Below, piece after piece: positions 48,957-56,194 of a stretch of DNA of 64,000 nt. The stretch is from Theodoxus fluviatilis. Its lineage: Eukaryota > Mollusca > Gastropoda > Cycloneritida > Neritidae. How positions within the stretch are numbered: position 1 is the first letter of the stretch; the number at the start of each line of letters is the position of its first letter. The notes below the pieces were generated by a model, which did not search any database, was not told the DNA's origin, and worked only from the letters and a program-made list of their open reading frames with translations. A program made the translations under genes and the position numbers. The stretch lies in assembly GCA_034096865.1 (NCBI GenBank), contig JAWQFJ010000563.1, forward strand, positions 1-64,000. The letters are read 5' to 3'.

Positions 48957-51900
48957 ATTAATGCAACCTAGTTTTTGATGCAGTTGGGTTGCAAACCCTC
49001 ACGCTCCAAAAGGGTCATTGGGCAACTCCAGCAGACAGCCGAGGCAGCGTCCTTGTAGATCTGGCACAAGAGCCAATGTCCTAGGGGGCCTTAAGTTCTG
49101 CCTCTAACCAATACCCCCTGGTGGCGTTTCCTGCTTGGGGCCGCCCATGTTCGAGCTACTGGAGCAGGCCCCGAAAGCTCCACGGACATGGGTTCCAGCT
49201 GAGGAGGCGGGTATTGTGCCGCGGCTGCTGTATGTGTTTGTTACAAGCACTCATGTGCACATGCCTGTGTGTGTATGCATACCCTTGACACTAAATAACT
49301 GATGCAAAAAAGGCACACTGCGGCAGCCTCTATTGCAGACAAAGCACAAGAGGGAATGTCACGAGGCAGGAGAGCACTCACCTTTCATTGAGGGAGGCCT
49401 GGTCAGTGGGGGCCTTGTACAGATGCTCCAGCATCGCCATTGGCTTCTCCCGCGCGTCACTGGCTAGTGTGTTCATGTAGCTACACAGCCACACGCAGGT
49501 GACCACTGTCAGCGAGGACATGCGCGTCTTTATTGCATCCAGAAACATCTGTGGCAACACACGAAAATGAGCAAGTATTAATTCTTGAAACACTTTTTCC
49601 CACTTTAGCCATCTTTCCTTTACTGCTCCGTGCCACACAGTACAGGTGAGGGCTAGCCTTCCAGAACTCCTACTCAAACTCATTGCTCTTAGGAAAACCA
49701 CAGGCTTTTGAAGTAAATAATTCTATTGCATTGGTGGTAGTTCCCCCCCAAAAAGGCAACAAATCCAACATTTCTGGTTGTTAACCCATTGACAAGCAGA
49801 AACTTTGGAATTGTCTTCATCTTGCAAACATCCAGGGAATGCTGTGCAGGCATTAACTTCAAAAGTCTTTGGTTTTCCTCCATTCAGCATTCCTGCTGCC
49901 ACTTTATTTATTGCTCTAAATTTAGCTACAATGAAAGGTTCAACTGGCATCTCAGCCCAAAGGTCAAAGGTCATCATTTGCACCTTCACTTAGAACAGCA
50001 AGTCAGAGGTAATCTCTTGCACCTAACTTTAGAACAGCCAATCAGAGGATGGAAACATGAGAGGAAGCAGCAGGGGCTTGACTGACAGCCAGGTCAGTGT
50101 GGGAATGGCAGCAAGGGAAAGAATGAATGATTGATTGAAGTGCTGCGGTCGGCTATAAAAGATCACTAACACTGGGTGGAGTAAGAGCAAGTGACGTCAT
50201 CATTTACATCATCTGACCCTTACAAAGCTCATAGGGAGATGCAATGGGTGTATTCTTTCACCCAACTCACAGAGAAAAGGAAGAAGGGATAGGTGGTAAG
50301 GGAATTATGTGTAAAACAGCTGTAGCAAGTCTGCAGTAGCATGCGGCTTCAATAAGCTGCTGTAAGATCATGCTTCACCAAGTTTTCAAAAATGCAAATA
50401 ACTAGAGAAATTCAGACTTGACTTGCTCTTAGTCTTACTCAAACCATCTCTGTGGATTTGTGATGGGCTACAAAGGCTGATAGGCCTTAAATCCCCATTC
50501 ACTCAATCAAGCCCAACCTTTAACTACAAAAGATATCAATCACATCATCATCACTTTGCTGAGACCTTACCATCAGGGTATGGAAGGATACGTACCCTCA
50601 CTTTCTCTATGGTGAGGACGCCATTTTCATAGGCATAGAGCACTTCTTGCACGGCAAAGGGAGTATTCAGACACACCTCATGCCAACGAGTTTGACTGCA
50701 GAGAAAATCAGAGGTAATGATGATCTAAAATGGTACACTCCATGTCATCAACTATACCAAGTTTATCAACAGTCTGCGTCCAATCTCCATGAACAACTGT
50801 ATGAGTAAGGCACTAAAAGAGAGGAGAAAAAAATTCACATTATACTTTGGTCTGTTTTAATCCAGACGTTCACTCCAAGATCAAGGTATCCTAAAGAGTT
50901 TTCCAATGACCACGGTTTTGATGTCATGTGCTGTGCAGTCTTTGTTCATGAACCCCAGGATGGCTGGTGAGTCCAATCCTGGATGCATACACTTGGGGGC
51001 AGCGTGGGCACTGGAATGACGCTGTTGATGGTGATGCCTTTCTGCGTTCCCTGGCACTGATGACACAGTCTGGCCAGCTGCTCTCAAAGGTAAGTCTGGC
51101 CTGCTTTGGTCAAGGCCCTATTGTCATGACAATTCTGAGCACTAACTCCAGCGAGCCAGTGGAAGGAATTTCACACTGTTTAAAGCTGTATTTGATGAGT
51201 CTTTATAGCATTTCTTGGAGTGCCCCCGAGGTCTGTGACCCTGGGCAAGATCTTGGTGCAAAGGCTGCCGTTGCATGTGCATGTGCCATTCCATGACCTT
51301 ACTGTAGAGAGGCTACATCCACCATAATGAAAAATTATCCAAACCTGAGCACAACACTTTCTTGAAAATGGCACTGTCCCCTTTTTGGACAGATGTGACC
51401 ACAAGTACAAGAGACACTGATACATTTGGCAGAGTACAACATACAGCCTTAACCACACAGATAACATCAACAAGCATGGTGTCAAGGGCAACTAAAAAGG
51501 CAGCAGAGGCAAAGGAAACCAACGCTTTCACACACACTTGGTCCCCTTCTTATGAGTAGATGGATTTTGAACAACTTTCCAAGCCACTTCAACAGGCACC
51601 TACAAGGGTAGATGGAAGTGGGCAATAGGCTATGCATTTGTAGCTAATTTTCTGCACTAATACTCGAGTGGCAGTGATAGAGTTCACAAGAGCAAGGAGG
51701 ATACAGAATGTCAACACAGAGTCACACAGACAACACAGACAATCCTGATGTCAAATCAACAGACAGGAGGCCAGCGGACACGAAGGCAAGCAACAGTGAC
51801 ACTTACTTGGTGCGGATGTCATTGCCGTTTGTGAACTCTCTGAGGAGCAGGTCCACCTTGGAGCTGTCGGTGGGTGAGAGGGCCTCCATGTTGCGGTATT

Positions 51901-53522
51901 TGCCGTCCTCGGGCAGCCAGCGCTGCACCCACTGCATCATGAAGGAGTCCTGCGCCTCCTTGGCACTGCCCACAATCTGCAAATCCACAGGCAAACTGAC
52001 AGAACACGCATCAAGTCAAGCATTAAGCACTTGCATGAGCTTACAAGCATGTCTGGTACAGAGCTGGACAGGTGCACTGGGAAAGCCTCCACTACTCTAG
52101 CCAGGCTGAAAAGAAGGGTGTGGTCCCATGGCAGGCTAGCTGAGCACACCAAAGCTCAAATGTACCAAGCTTGCAGACTCTCCTGTGTGCAAGCAAGACG
52201 TAGACACCATGAACACCTGGCATGTGTTCAAGATAAAGATGTGAAATTCCATATTCCAAATTTCGTTGTTCAGGATGACCTAGCACCCATTACATCTTGC
52301 CGCACTTGCACTCTTACTCTGGGTTCCATGAGCGACTGATTTGCATGTGCCTCGCTCACGCACCGCTCCATGGTGTCCATCTTGAACGCTCGCCAGGAGA
52401 GAAGGCTTCGTGCCTTCCACTTGCTCTGCCTTTGCCACCTCCTTGGCATCACATGGAGGGACAAGATCCCCAACAAGGAGGTGCTCAATAGAGCTGGCAC
52501 CCCATTCATGACCTTCCTCTTGACACAGAGGCGCCAATGGGGACTTGGACATGTGTGTTGTATGGAGGAGGAAAGAATCCCCAGAGATCTCCTTGATGGT
52601 GAACTTGCAGAAGGTGAGAGGCCCAAGGGAAGACCACAACTGCAAATTTGGGACAAATGCAAGCAGGACCTGAAGCTGGTGGCCACTGACAGCATCACAT
52701 GGGAAAAGTGGAACGGGACAGGGACACCAGGAAGTGGTCATCTGTGTTGAAACTTCAATGCCCCCTACTCATCTGGACTTTCTGGCTGCCAAGTTTTAGT
52801 CACCTGTTCCAGTAGCTCAATCAGAGGCAGCTCCAACATGCAAACCATCTTACTAAGGGGATGGGACTACATCAGGTCTGCAACTCCCAATAGCTTTCAG
52901 GATTCATAGAGATGTGGATTTCATCACCCATGGCAGTTTGCTTGTGACCCAAACTCAAAAGTCTCAGAGATCAGATGTAGGCCTCTGTCAGGCCAGTCTG
53001 ACCATGGTTCCAGGCCCTGGAGTTGTTACCCAGGTCGCAGACTCTGCTGTGACTATGTAATCCAGTCCAGCCTCTGTCACAGTGGTTGCACTTGAAGGTG
53101 CCGGTGTCATCCCAGTACATTTCGTCCTTCTGTCAAGTCGTCCCTCCACCTCCAGCCTCCAGAGTCTCATCTCTCCCTCCCTCAGTGTGTTCAGGAAACC
53201 CCCTCTCCAACTGTTGTAGTCCCTGGCCAGATATTCCCACATCCCAACACAAGCTTTAGATCTACTCACACACAAAAGAAAATAGGAGGGGCCTGCTGCT
53301 TCCATCCCCATGAGGTTTTTCCACACTCATACATCCAAACAGAAAATCCCTCCTGACCAAATCAACAAACAAACAAATGAACAGTTATGGGCTGTGCTCA
53401 CCTCTGGGCCGTATGTCTGGCAGATGTGACACAACATCAGGAAGGTGATGTCAAACAGCATGGCGCGTGGGAGAGCAGTCTTATGTCCTTCACTACTTGG
53501 CTGTCTAGCAAACTCATTCATC
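29029..53522 (-). CDS. MED24: Mediator complex subunit 24, C-terminal half (11 exons, partial)
   Basis: This encodes a subunit of the Mediator tail module, which links transcription activators to RNA polymerase II in the nucleus. Exons on the minus strand, in transcript order: 53522-53402, 51976-51807, 50695-50596, 49548-49382, 47863-47623, 44958-44724, 43010-42961, 41135-41048, 37628-37554, 36841-36696 and 29226-29029. All borders are GT/AG, every split codon is completed by the next exon, and the sum is 1,591 bases (529 residues plus TAA). Recognition rests on gapless matches with vertebrate MED24: AMLFDITFLMLCHICQTYG, YENGVLTIEKV, SLNES then KTHLMMTVMEK, HKGWMTLRTLH and SGRKMAVKAI. Human MED24 has about 989 residues, so roughly the N-terminal 45% is missing. 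The upstream exons are beyond the gap at 56060, outside the window or misassembled. The introns are packed with tandem repeats. Confidence 0.93.
29323..31806. repeat. 23-bp minisatellite, about 108 copies, last MED24 intron
   Basis: The plus-strand unit is CCTTGCTGCCATTCCCATGC plus TGG, with variants at a few positions (ATACTGG, ATGTTGG, ATGCAGG, CCCTTCCC or CCTTTCCC). Three units give a 23-residue period. The unit has no stop in any frame, which explains the 800-codon open frames on both strands. It ends about 100 bp from the last exon's acceptor. Confidence 0.97.
31958..32316. repeat. 43-bp minisatellite, block 1 (about 8 copies)
   Basis: The unit starts AGCAGGCTTAGCTCAGTCAC and continues TACCTGGCAGCATAAGCTGT plus GAT. 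The same unit resumes at 34361 after a 2.04-kb interruption. Confidence 0.93.
32317..34360. mobile_element. 2.04-kb insert splitting the 43-bp array
   Basis: The insert carries AGCGCT-rich ends (CTCAGCGCT near 32352 and, inverted, near 34335) and an internal inverted repeat at about 33910-33960 (GATTCACTCAGCGCT with AGCGCTGTGAATC). A duplicated 200-bp acidic-coding segment lies inside (33221-33620). I suspect a decayed DNA transposon. The exact ends and superfamily are not resolved. Confidence 0.45.
33221..33620 (-). pseudogene. Duplicated 200-bp segment coding an acidic peptide
   Basis: Two copies (33221-33420 and 33421-33620) encode, on the minus strand, MSDSASDESEGNDID and SDFDDVDAPEDPLQ, then a TAG and, in the same frame, MREMLEEEEFLGFQGSWQ. 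Acidic N-termini of this style occur in some transposase genes, but no catalytic domain is visible. The 200-bp period shifts frame between copies. Confidence 0.4.
34361..34950. repeat. 43-bp minisatellite, block 2 (about 13-14 copies)
   Basis: It continues the array of 31958-32316 with the same unit and only scattered changes (CATTACC for CACTACC, AAAAGC for ATAAGC). Confidence 0.93.
34980..35585. repeat. Two diverged copies of a dispersed repeat
   Basis: The segments at about 34990-35190 and 35410-35585 share motifs (GGAGTAAA, ATAACTTTGGT, AGCCTGATG, GAGTGAAAAGTCAC or similar). A third relative lies at 45380-45600. Function unknown. Confidence 0.5.
36696..36841 (-). CDS. MED24: MED24 visible exon 10
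   Basis: It encodes NLFHLLNAIVTEGIVSPRLD, then YSRYILQYMPPNM. Vertebrate MED24 has ANLFLLISSI and VLQFMP here. The donor is GTGAGC. Confidence 0.92.
37079..37130. repeat. (GT)n-rich tract
   Basis: Interrupted GT repeat in the MED24 intron between exons 9 and 10. Confidence 0.85.
37340..37450. repeat. (ATG)n trinucleotide repeat
   Basis: About 60 bases of perfect ATG repeat are followed by GATGCTGATGCTG-type imperfect repeat. The poly-Met and poly-Ser frames across it are not genes. Confidence 0.92.
37554..37628 (-). CDS. MED24: MED24 visible exon 9
   Basis: This 75-base exon encodes DISARDDGETSPTFESREP, then INKSL. The last part corresponds to MRDPLNRVL in vertebrates. It finishes with G of a split Ala codon before GTAAGA. 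Confidence 0.88.
37788..38667. repeat. 40-bp minisatellite, about 22 copies
   Basis: The unit is CTAGCTGTCAGCTATCCCTA followed by GCTGTCATTTCCATCACAAC. It contains AGCT-rich short palindromes and is rather diverged between copies. It lies in the MED24 intron between exons 8 and 9. Confidence 0.93.
38797..41034. repeat. 62-bp minisatellite, about 36 highly similar copies
   Basis: The unit begins AAGAGGTGTACAGGAATGGC and ends AATCACAAGACAC. Copies differ mainly at two places (AAGAGG/AAGGGG/AAGAGA and GGGTGG/GGCTGG). The last partial unit stops about 12 bases short of the donor site of MED24 exon 8. Confidence 0.97.
41048..41135 (-). CDS. MED24: MED24 visible exon 8
   Basis: It encodes DMEEMEARPSRSRRLTEPQ, then LTLQSDEFNF, a linker that is poorly conserved between phyla. 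The assignment rests on phase (0 in, 1 out), the GCTTGCAG acceptor and the GTAAGA donor. A 62-bp array starts about 12 bases after the donor. Confidence 0.85.
41850..42125 (-). mobile_element. LINE-D C-terminal fragment
   Basis: The minus strand reads MEDSHISLLEDLLSSCLA, then CPQLHCKYLCRRHLRCTGI and SWECLAENCSHWK. This matches the usual MEDGRIPKDLLYGELA, RPQLRYKDVCKRDLRALGI and SWEALAENR of this LINE family, with many substitutions. Confidence 0.7.
42312..42527 (-). mobile_element. SINE-like repeat, copy 5
   Basis: (GGAT)n is followed by the family core (CAGCCTATCATCC, AAATCAAGTCACGGTGTCCC, GGTGGGTCAATTC). A poly-G run lies at about 42277-42300. Confidence 0.68.
42961..43010 (-). CDS. MED24: MED24 visible exon 7 (50 bp)
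   Basis: This very short exon encodes PFVRRGVKRYRLDLDE, a basic stretch corresponding to the KKRHRED region of vertebrate MED24. The acceptor is TTTCAG and the donor GTATGC, and the phases fit both neighbours. A G/C homopolymer lies about 95 bp upstream in the intron. Confidence 0.85.
43104..43134. repeat. G-run next to C-run
   Basis: More than 20 G residues are followed by seven or eight C residues. The run length may be unreliable in the assembly. Confidence 0.85.
43435..43568 (-). mobile_element. SINE-like repeat, copy 6
   Basis: (ATGG)n is followed by TTTTACGGCCTATCAGCC and AAATCAAGTCACGGTGTCCC. It stops after TTACGAA, like copy 3. Confidence 0.68.
44160..44565 (+). mobile_element. CR1/L2-type LINE 3' end fragment
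   Basis: The plus strand reads YYNSLLYRLSSKSIDHLRRV, then QKSAARLI and HITPVL. After frame changes it continues TRLWNSSLLHIQQS and RLKSLLF. This is the typical last part of CR1/L2 reverse transcriptases (YCNSLL, RLQRVQNAAARLI, RLWNSLP). It is degenerate and ends near the (CA)n tract. Confidence 0.72.
44569..44670. repeat. (CA)n microsatellite, 54 bp from MED24 exon 6
   Basis: About 100 bases of CA repeat with a few interruptions, ending 54 bases past the donor of exon 6 in transcript direction. Confidence 0.93.
44724..44958 (-). CDS. MED24: MED24 visible exon 6
   Basis: It reads NMVDGSKKFELVRALHMVV, then LDLEALTHRLLSATLPRLI and LARLTIAVIV, ending with one base of a split Glu codon before GTGAGT. 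An upstream AG would give a longer exon, but the chosen acceptor (GCTGCAG) gives the gapless alignment. Confidence 0.9.
45210..45376 (+). mobile_element. LINE 3' UTR with (AAATC)n tail
   Basis: An AT-rich stretch ends with AATAAATC and repeated AAATC/AAATT units at about 45347-45374, the kind of 3' tail seen in CR1/L2 elements. No coding part is recognisable. Confidence 0.5.
45380..45600. repeat. Third copy of the 34980-35585 dispersed repeat
   Basis: It shares CCAGGAGTAAAAC, ATAACATTGGTG, GGCAGCCTAG and GATGAGAAATCACA with the copies near 35 kb. Confidence 0.45.
45640..46530 (+). mobile_element. Decayed LINE C-terminal regions (two pieces)
   Basis: At about 45685-45830 the sequence recalls GQPxKxYKD followed by AGALQFKENQPAWL, the LINE C-terminal tail with stops. 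At 46240-46520 it reads KRRKLVWFGHVMQHKRLF, then HGRQRKSWGDKIEDCTEM and AAWRKMSGSSALRSPND. The second piece is a typical RT C-terminus (WFGHVxR, GRQRKxWxDxIKEWT, AWRxxSASSAL). Both are remnants in the intron between MED24 exons 5 and 6. Confidence 0.65.
46599..47593. repeat. 76-bp minisatellite, about 10 copies, interrupted by a MITE
   Basis: The unit begins TCACTGTCTGTCAGTTCTGA and includes AACTTGTAGATCAGCTCCTC and TAGCTCTAGCTCAAG. In transcript direction the array starts about 28 bases after the donor of MED24 exon 5, so the unit itself derives from the beginning of that intron. Confidence 0.95.
47025..47258. mobile_element. 234-bp MITE inside the 76-bp array
   Basis: Perfect 18-bp terminal inverted repeats (GGCCCGTATTCACAACGG) extend to 27 bp with one mismatch. 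The flanks read TAGATCAG and CAGCTCC, while the uninterrupted unit reads TAGATCAGCTCC. That shows a 3-bp CAG target duplication. The inside is non-coding. A PIF/Harbinger-like source is one guess, but CAG is not its usual target. Confidence 0.85.
47623..47863 (-). CDS. MED24: MED24 visible exon 5
   Basis: It reads KTHLMMTVMEKVMTPIL, then VPPTILQHTLEAVFHKGW and EWFADQVVM, ending in phase 0 before GTGAGT at 47622. The open frame continues about 30 codons into the intron, but joining at this donor gives a gapless match to the vertebrate protein (WFCNNLIKELLKETRKE against WFADQVVMNMVDGSKKF). Confidence 0.92.
48048..48100. repeat. (GT)n microsatellite
   Basis: About 50 bases of GT repeat followed by a GCGCGC-type stretch. 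Confidence 0.93.
48600..48956. repeat. TG-rich tract ending in (GT)n
   Basis: Degenerate TGTGTGCATG-type sequence ends in about 90 bases of pure GT. Open frames on both strands are low-complexity. Confidence 0.9.
48960..49375. other. Intronic sequence without recognised gene
   Basis: At 49150-49185 GCTACTGGAGCAGGCCCCGA resembles a stretch near 43965-43990 (GCTACTGGAGCAGACTCC), so part is a dispersed repeat. Confidence 0.4.
49382..49548 (-). CDS. MED24: MED24 visible exon 4
   Basis: It reads MFLDAIKTRMSSLTVVTCVW, then DAREKPMAML and SLNE, aligning with the vertebrate ITDNIKGKVCSLAVCAVAW and DEREKSLQMI. It ends with AG of a split codon before GTGAGT. Confidence 0.92.
50120..50290 (-). mobile_element. 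SINE-like repeat, copy 7 (diverged)
   Basis: The order GCGGTCGGCTATAAAAG, CTTACAAAGCTCATAGGGAG, ATGCAATGGGTGTATTC, CACCCAACTCACAG follows the family core with many changes. A reverse fragment (GCTACAAAGGCTGATAGGCC) lies at 50468-50490. Confidence 0.45.
50596..50695 (-). CDS. MED24: MED24 visible exon 3
   Basis: This 100-base exon is too short to stand out as an open frame. It reads QTRWHEVCLN, then VLYAYENGVLTIEKVR, matching KWHEACLS and AWENGVLAFESI in vertebrates. The acceptor is CTGCAG and the donor GTACGT. Confidence 0.9.
51553..51687. repeat. 135-bp dispersed repeat, copy 1
   Basis: It runs from TGAGTAGATGGATTTTGAAC to ACTCGAGTGGCAGTGATAG. Nearly identical to 55209-55343. Confidence 0.9.
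51807..51976 (-). CDS. MED24: MED24 visible exon 2
   Basis: It starts IVGSAKEAQDSFMMQWVQRW and includes LPEDGKYRN and SSKVDLLL. Vertebrate MED24 has MPEEGK and STKVESLV at these places. It ends with two bases of a split Asn codon before GTAAGT. Confidence 0.92.
52020..52745 (+). mobile_element. LINE-D C-terminal region, decayed
   Basis: The plus strand reads LTSMSGTELDRCTGKASTTL, then RVWSHGRLAEHTKAQMYQAC. After an inserted or scrambled stretch it continues RQERRLRAFHLLCLCHLLGI, TWRDKIPNKEVLNRAG, GHVCCMEEERIPRDLLDGEL and GRPQLQIWDKCKQDLKLV. This is the full C-terminal region of a LINE family whose usual motifs are AFHMRCLRRILGI, GHVxRMEDxRIPKDVLYGEL and GRPxLRYKDVCKRDLK. It is intronic to MED24 and opposite in strand. 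Stops and frameshifts show it is dead. Confidence 0.8.
52985..53250 (-). mobile_element. LINE 3' end fragment with zinc-finger tail
   Basis: The minus strand reads WEYLARDYNSWRGGFLNTLR, then REGEMRLWRLEVEGR. In another frame a C-x2-C-type tail reads CNHCDR and LHSHSRVCD, as in LINE-D ends (WExLAxDRxxWR, then C-x2-C, then H-x-R-x-C). Degenerate. Confidence 0.65.
53402..53522 (-). CDS. MED24: MED24 visible exon 1
   Basis: It begins with the last base of a split codon, then MNEFARQPSSEGHK and the very conserved MLFDITFLMLCHICQTYGPE, and ends in phase 0 before GTGAGC. The acceptor CTGCAG is preceded by a (CATT)n tract on this strand. At least one earlier exon must exist. Confidence 0.92.
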
Positions 53523-53533
53523 CTGCAGAATAG

Positions 53534-53645
53534 ATGAATGAATGAATGAATGAATGAATGAATGAATGAATGAATGAATGAATGAATGAATGAATGAATG
53601 AATGAATAAATGAATTGAATGAATGAATGAATGGAATGAATGAAT
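53534..53645. repeat. (GAAT)n microsatellite at the MED24 exon 1 acceptor
   Basis: More than 25 GAAT units begin 11 bases from the visible exon 1 acceptor. On the transcript strand they read (CATT)n and occupy the place of the polypyrimidine tract and branch region. Confidence 0.93.
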
Positions 53646-53646
53646 G

Positions 53647-53716
53647 AACAGTAACACAGCCTATCAGCCTTTGCAGGCTATGCAAGGGCACTGATCAGAA
53701 GAATCACTAGAGATGG
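53647..53716 (-). mobile_element. SINE-like repeat, copy 8 (partial)
   Basis: The GAAT tract is followed by CAGCCTATCAGCCTTTGCAG and GGCTATGCAAGG, then AATCACTAGA, after which the match is lost. Confidence 0.55.
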
Positions 53717-53719
53717 TAG

Positions 53720-54900
53720 ACTACAATCATCCAACAAATATGCACTGTTCTAAGGGATGTCCCTCTAATTGCTCTGCAGAGGGATGGACACTGCTGCCAT
53801 AGCACCATCATATTATTTTGTTTTCTCTCCTTGAAAATGATTCATTAAGATAGCCTACAGCCATCTGTGAGATGCACGGTTTCCAAATCTGTGCTGGGAT
53901 TTATCATAGCTTTTCCCATCCTGGAGCCTTTAGTCAGCGTCTGACAAATTATGCATCCCTCAATTGTTCAACTAAGTGGCATCACTCTGATCGCTCCATG
54001 AAATGCCAATTGTCAATGCCATTATAGCACTTAGCAGCAATAGTATTATTCATATAAAAAATATTCTCCATTAAAATAATTAATCAACAGGGATGTTCAA
54101 AAGTATTTGAGATTCCTAGCCTGTGGGGTGAGTTGGACACAAAAGTTACTAGCCTGCAACCTTTTTTACCAGCCTGCCTTCCGCATACAAATGAATCAAA
54201 AAGTGATCGCAGCTTCCAAACAGACTTGACTCAAAAAGTCATTACTGAAGATGATACAGTATGCAATATATTTTGCACAGACTAAAATCAACATAGCATA
54301 GTCCAGCTTTCAATTTAAAGACCTGACTAGAGAGTGAAAAATAAGCAAATCAACAAAACATCAACTTTTAATTCACATCAACAAAACAAGATCAGATTCA
54401 GAACTAACTGATACTACAAATTCAGATTAATAAAACTAAATTCACGCTAGAGTCTCACCAGGTAAGAGATTATAAACTCTGCAATAACAATCCAGCTGAC
54501 TAGAATACAGTAGTGCTAAATAAACATGTAAACATGAACCAACTCAAAACTGACTAGGAGACTTCACTGAACAGCATTCTAGAATTAAAATGACTATAAA
54601 CTGTACACTACTGAGCAGTCATCGAGAACAATCTGGCTGACCAGAAAACAGTAGAGACATGTAAACAATTTTAAACATGAACCAACTCAAAACTGACTAG
54701 GAAACTTTACAAACATAATGGCAGTCTGGAGCAAAAGGGTACAACTATAATTTATCATGGAACTTGAGAATAAAAGTAATTTTAGTTCATTTACTCTGCC
54801 TTACTGTCATCTTCTGATAGTGATCTCAATGTTCTAACAAAACGATCCTTTTCAGAACTTGCTGTTTTCCTCTGCCCACCCCCTACCCTCCATCCCCCAT
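53720..54900. other. AT-rich intronic or intergenic sequence, no exon found
   Basis: I looked for the next upstream MED24 exon on the minus strand and saw no match. Repeated phrases (CATGAACCAACTCAAAACTG at 54532 and 54676) show another small repeat. Confidence 0.4.
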
Positions 54901-54904
54901 CCAT

Positions 54905-55160
54905 TTTACAGATTGTAGAACTTGTACGGTCACGTGTCAAGAGGCAGTGGGCTGGCCAAGACCATCCTGCAAGGTACCGTACCAGGTGGGAGAAGGAGAG
55001 GCAGGCAGAGAAAAAGGTGGGAAGACAACATCAAAGAGTGGACAGGCTTGACCTTTGCTGACTCACAGTGAGCCACAGAGAATAGAGATCGATGGAGGAA
55101 GATTGTCCGAAAGTCATCAGTGGTGCCTCAACAACCCATCTCAGGATTAAGAGACTGAAC
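54905..55160 (+). mobile_element. LINE C-terminal fragment
   Basis: Reading across frames, the plus strand gives LAKTILQGTVPGGRRRG, then RKRWEDNIKEWTGL and RWRKIVRKSSVVPQQP. This is a well-known LINE C-terminal ending (KTILQGTVxGGRRRGRQ, WEDNIxEWTGL, WRKxVxKSSxVPQ). One in-frame stop and a frameshift are visible. Confidence 0.75.
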
Positions 55161-55208
55161 AAGAGCAAGAACATTCTGAAATGCAAAATCACAACAATAA
55201 CTACCTTG

Positions 55209-55343
55209 TGAGTAGATGGATTTTGAACAACTTTCGCAGCCACTTCAACAGGCACCTATTAGCGTTGATGGAAGTGGGCAATAGGCTATGCATTTGTAGC
55301 TAATTTTCTGCACTAATACTCGAGTGGCAGTGATAATGTTCAC
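55209..55343. repeat. 135-bp dispersed repeat, copy 2
   Basis: Direct copy of 51553-51687, with a handful of substitutions. It directly follows the LINE fragment ending at about 55160. Confidence 0.9.
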
Positions 55344-55344
55344 T

Positions 55345-56059
55345 CTGCTTCACTGTGGAGTGTAGTCATCCATTGGTATAGCAGTCTTTCATGTCTTCAA
55401 TGTGCTCTACATGGAAATGGCATTTATCCTGGAACAAACGACATTTTTCCTCATACTCCTTGCCTTTCTTCTTCTTTTCTTTGCCCCTTCTTTTCTGTTT
55501 TTTGATATTTTTATATCTGGCTGTGGTTTCCTCACATCGCATCCATCCAAGCAGCTAGCTGAGAACGCTGAACACTATTATAAGCTTGCTGCGTTCAAAG
55601 CCCAAAACATAACAGGAACTTTTGCGGCTGGTTAACACGAGACAAGAAACGTGGCAGATTTTGCGGCAGATGATATGACAGTTTCATCAAGTCATGGACA
55701 ATTGAAAATAGTGTGACCCCCACAAATGGTTTTCCCTTTATTATCACATGTATAATTATTATTTTCCTTTTCTATTGTCTGTAGCAGACGACGTTTTGGG
55801 CCTGTTCTCGATTTCTAAATCTAATTACCTCCCCTTACTTGGATAGGTATGTCGTCACGGGATTGTGACGTGTAAGAGAGAGGAACGGTTCGGAAAAGGA
55901 TTTGTGCCCGAGCGGATTGGGGTGATCTGCGTTCCGTTGGATGGTGTGTGGAAGCGGTCCTGAGGTAAAAGAATTTGAGAGTCTGAGGAGGAGAGTGATA
56001 CTACTGCGGAGATGGAGGACGAAGACCGATGAGATGACTGAAGTTGAGGTGATTGAAGT
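55345..56059. other. Sequence up to the assembly gap, no gene recognised
   Basis: A 77-codon frame at 55402-55635 (F/L-rich) has no motif. Base composition becomes richer in G toward the gap. Confidence 0.4.
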
Positions 56060-56072
56060 NNNNNNNNNNNNN
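56060..56072. other. Assembly gap (13 N)
   Basis: A run of N separates the MED24 side from the HSPA12-like side. Linkage across it depends on the assembler. Confidence 0.99.
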
Positions 56073-56194
56073 NTGTTTACAGTGAGCGCAAACTACGGTA
56101 GAAACTGTAACGCGGAATAAAACGGTCAGACTTTACAGAAGGAAGGCGTGGATGCGTTTCACCGTCCGCAATGCTACGTCGTGTTCCATTTCAG

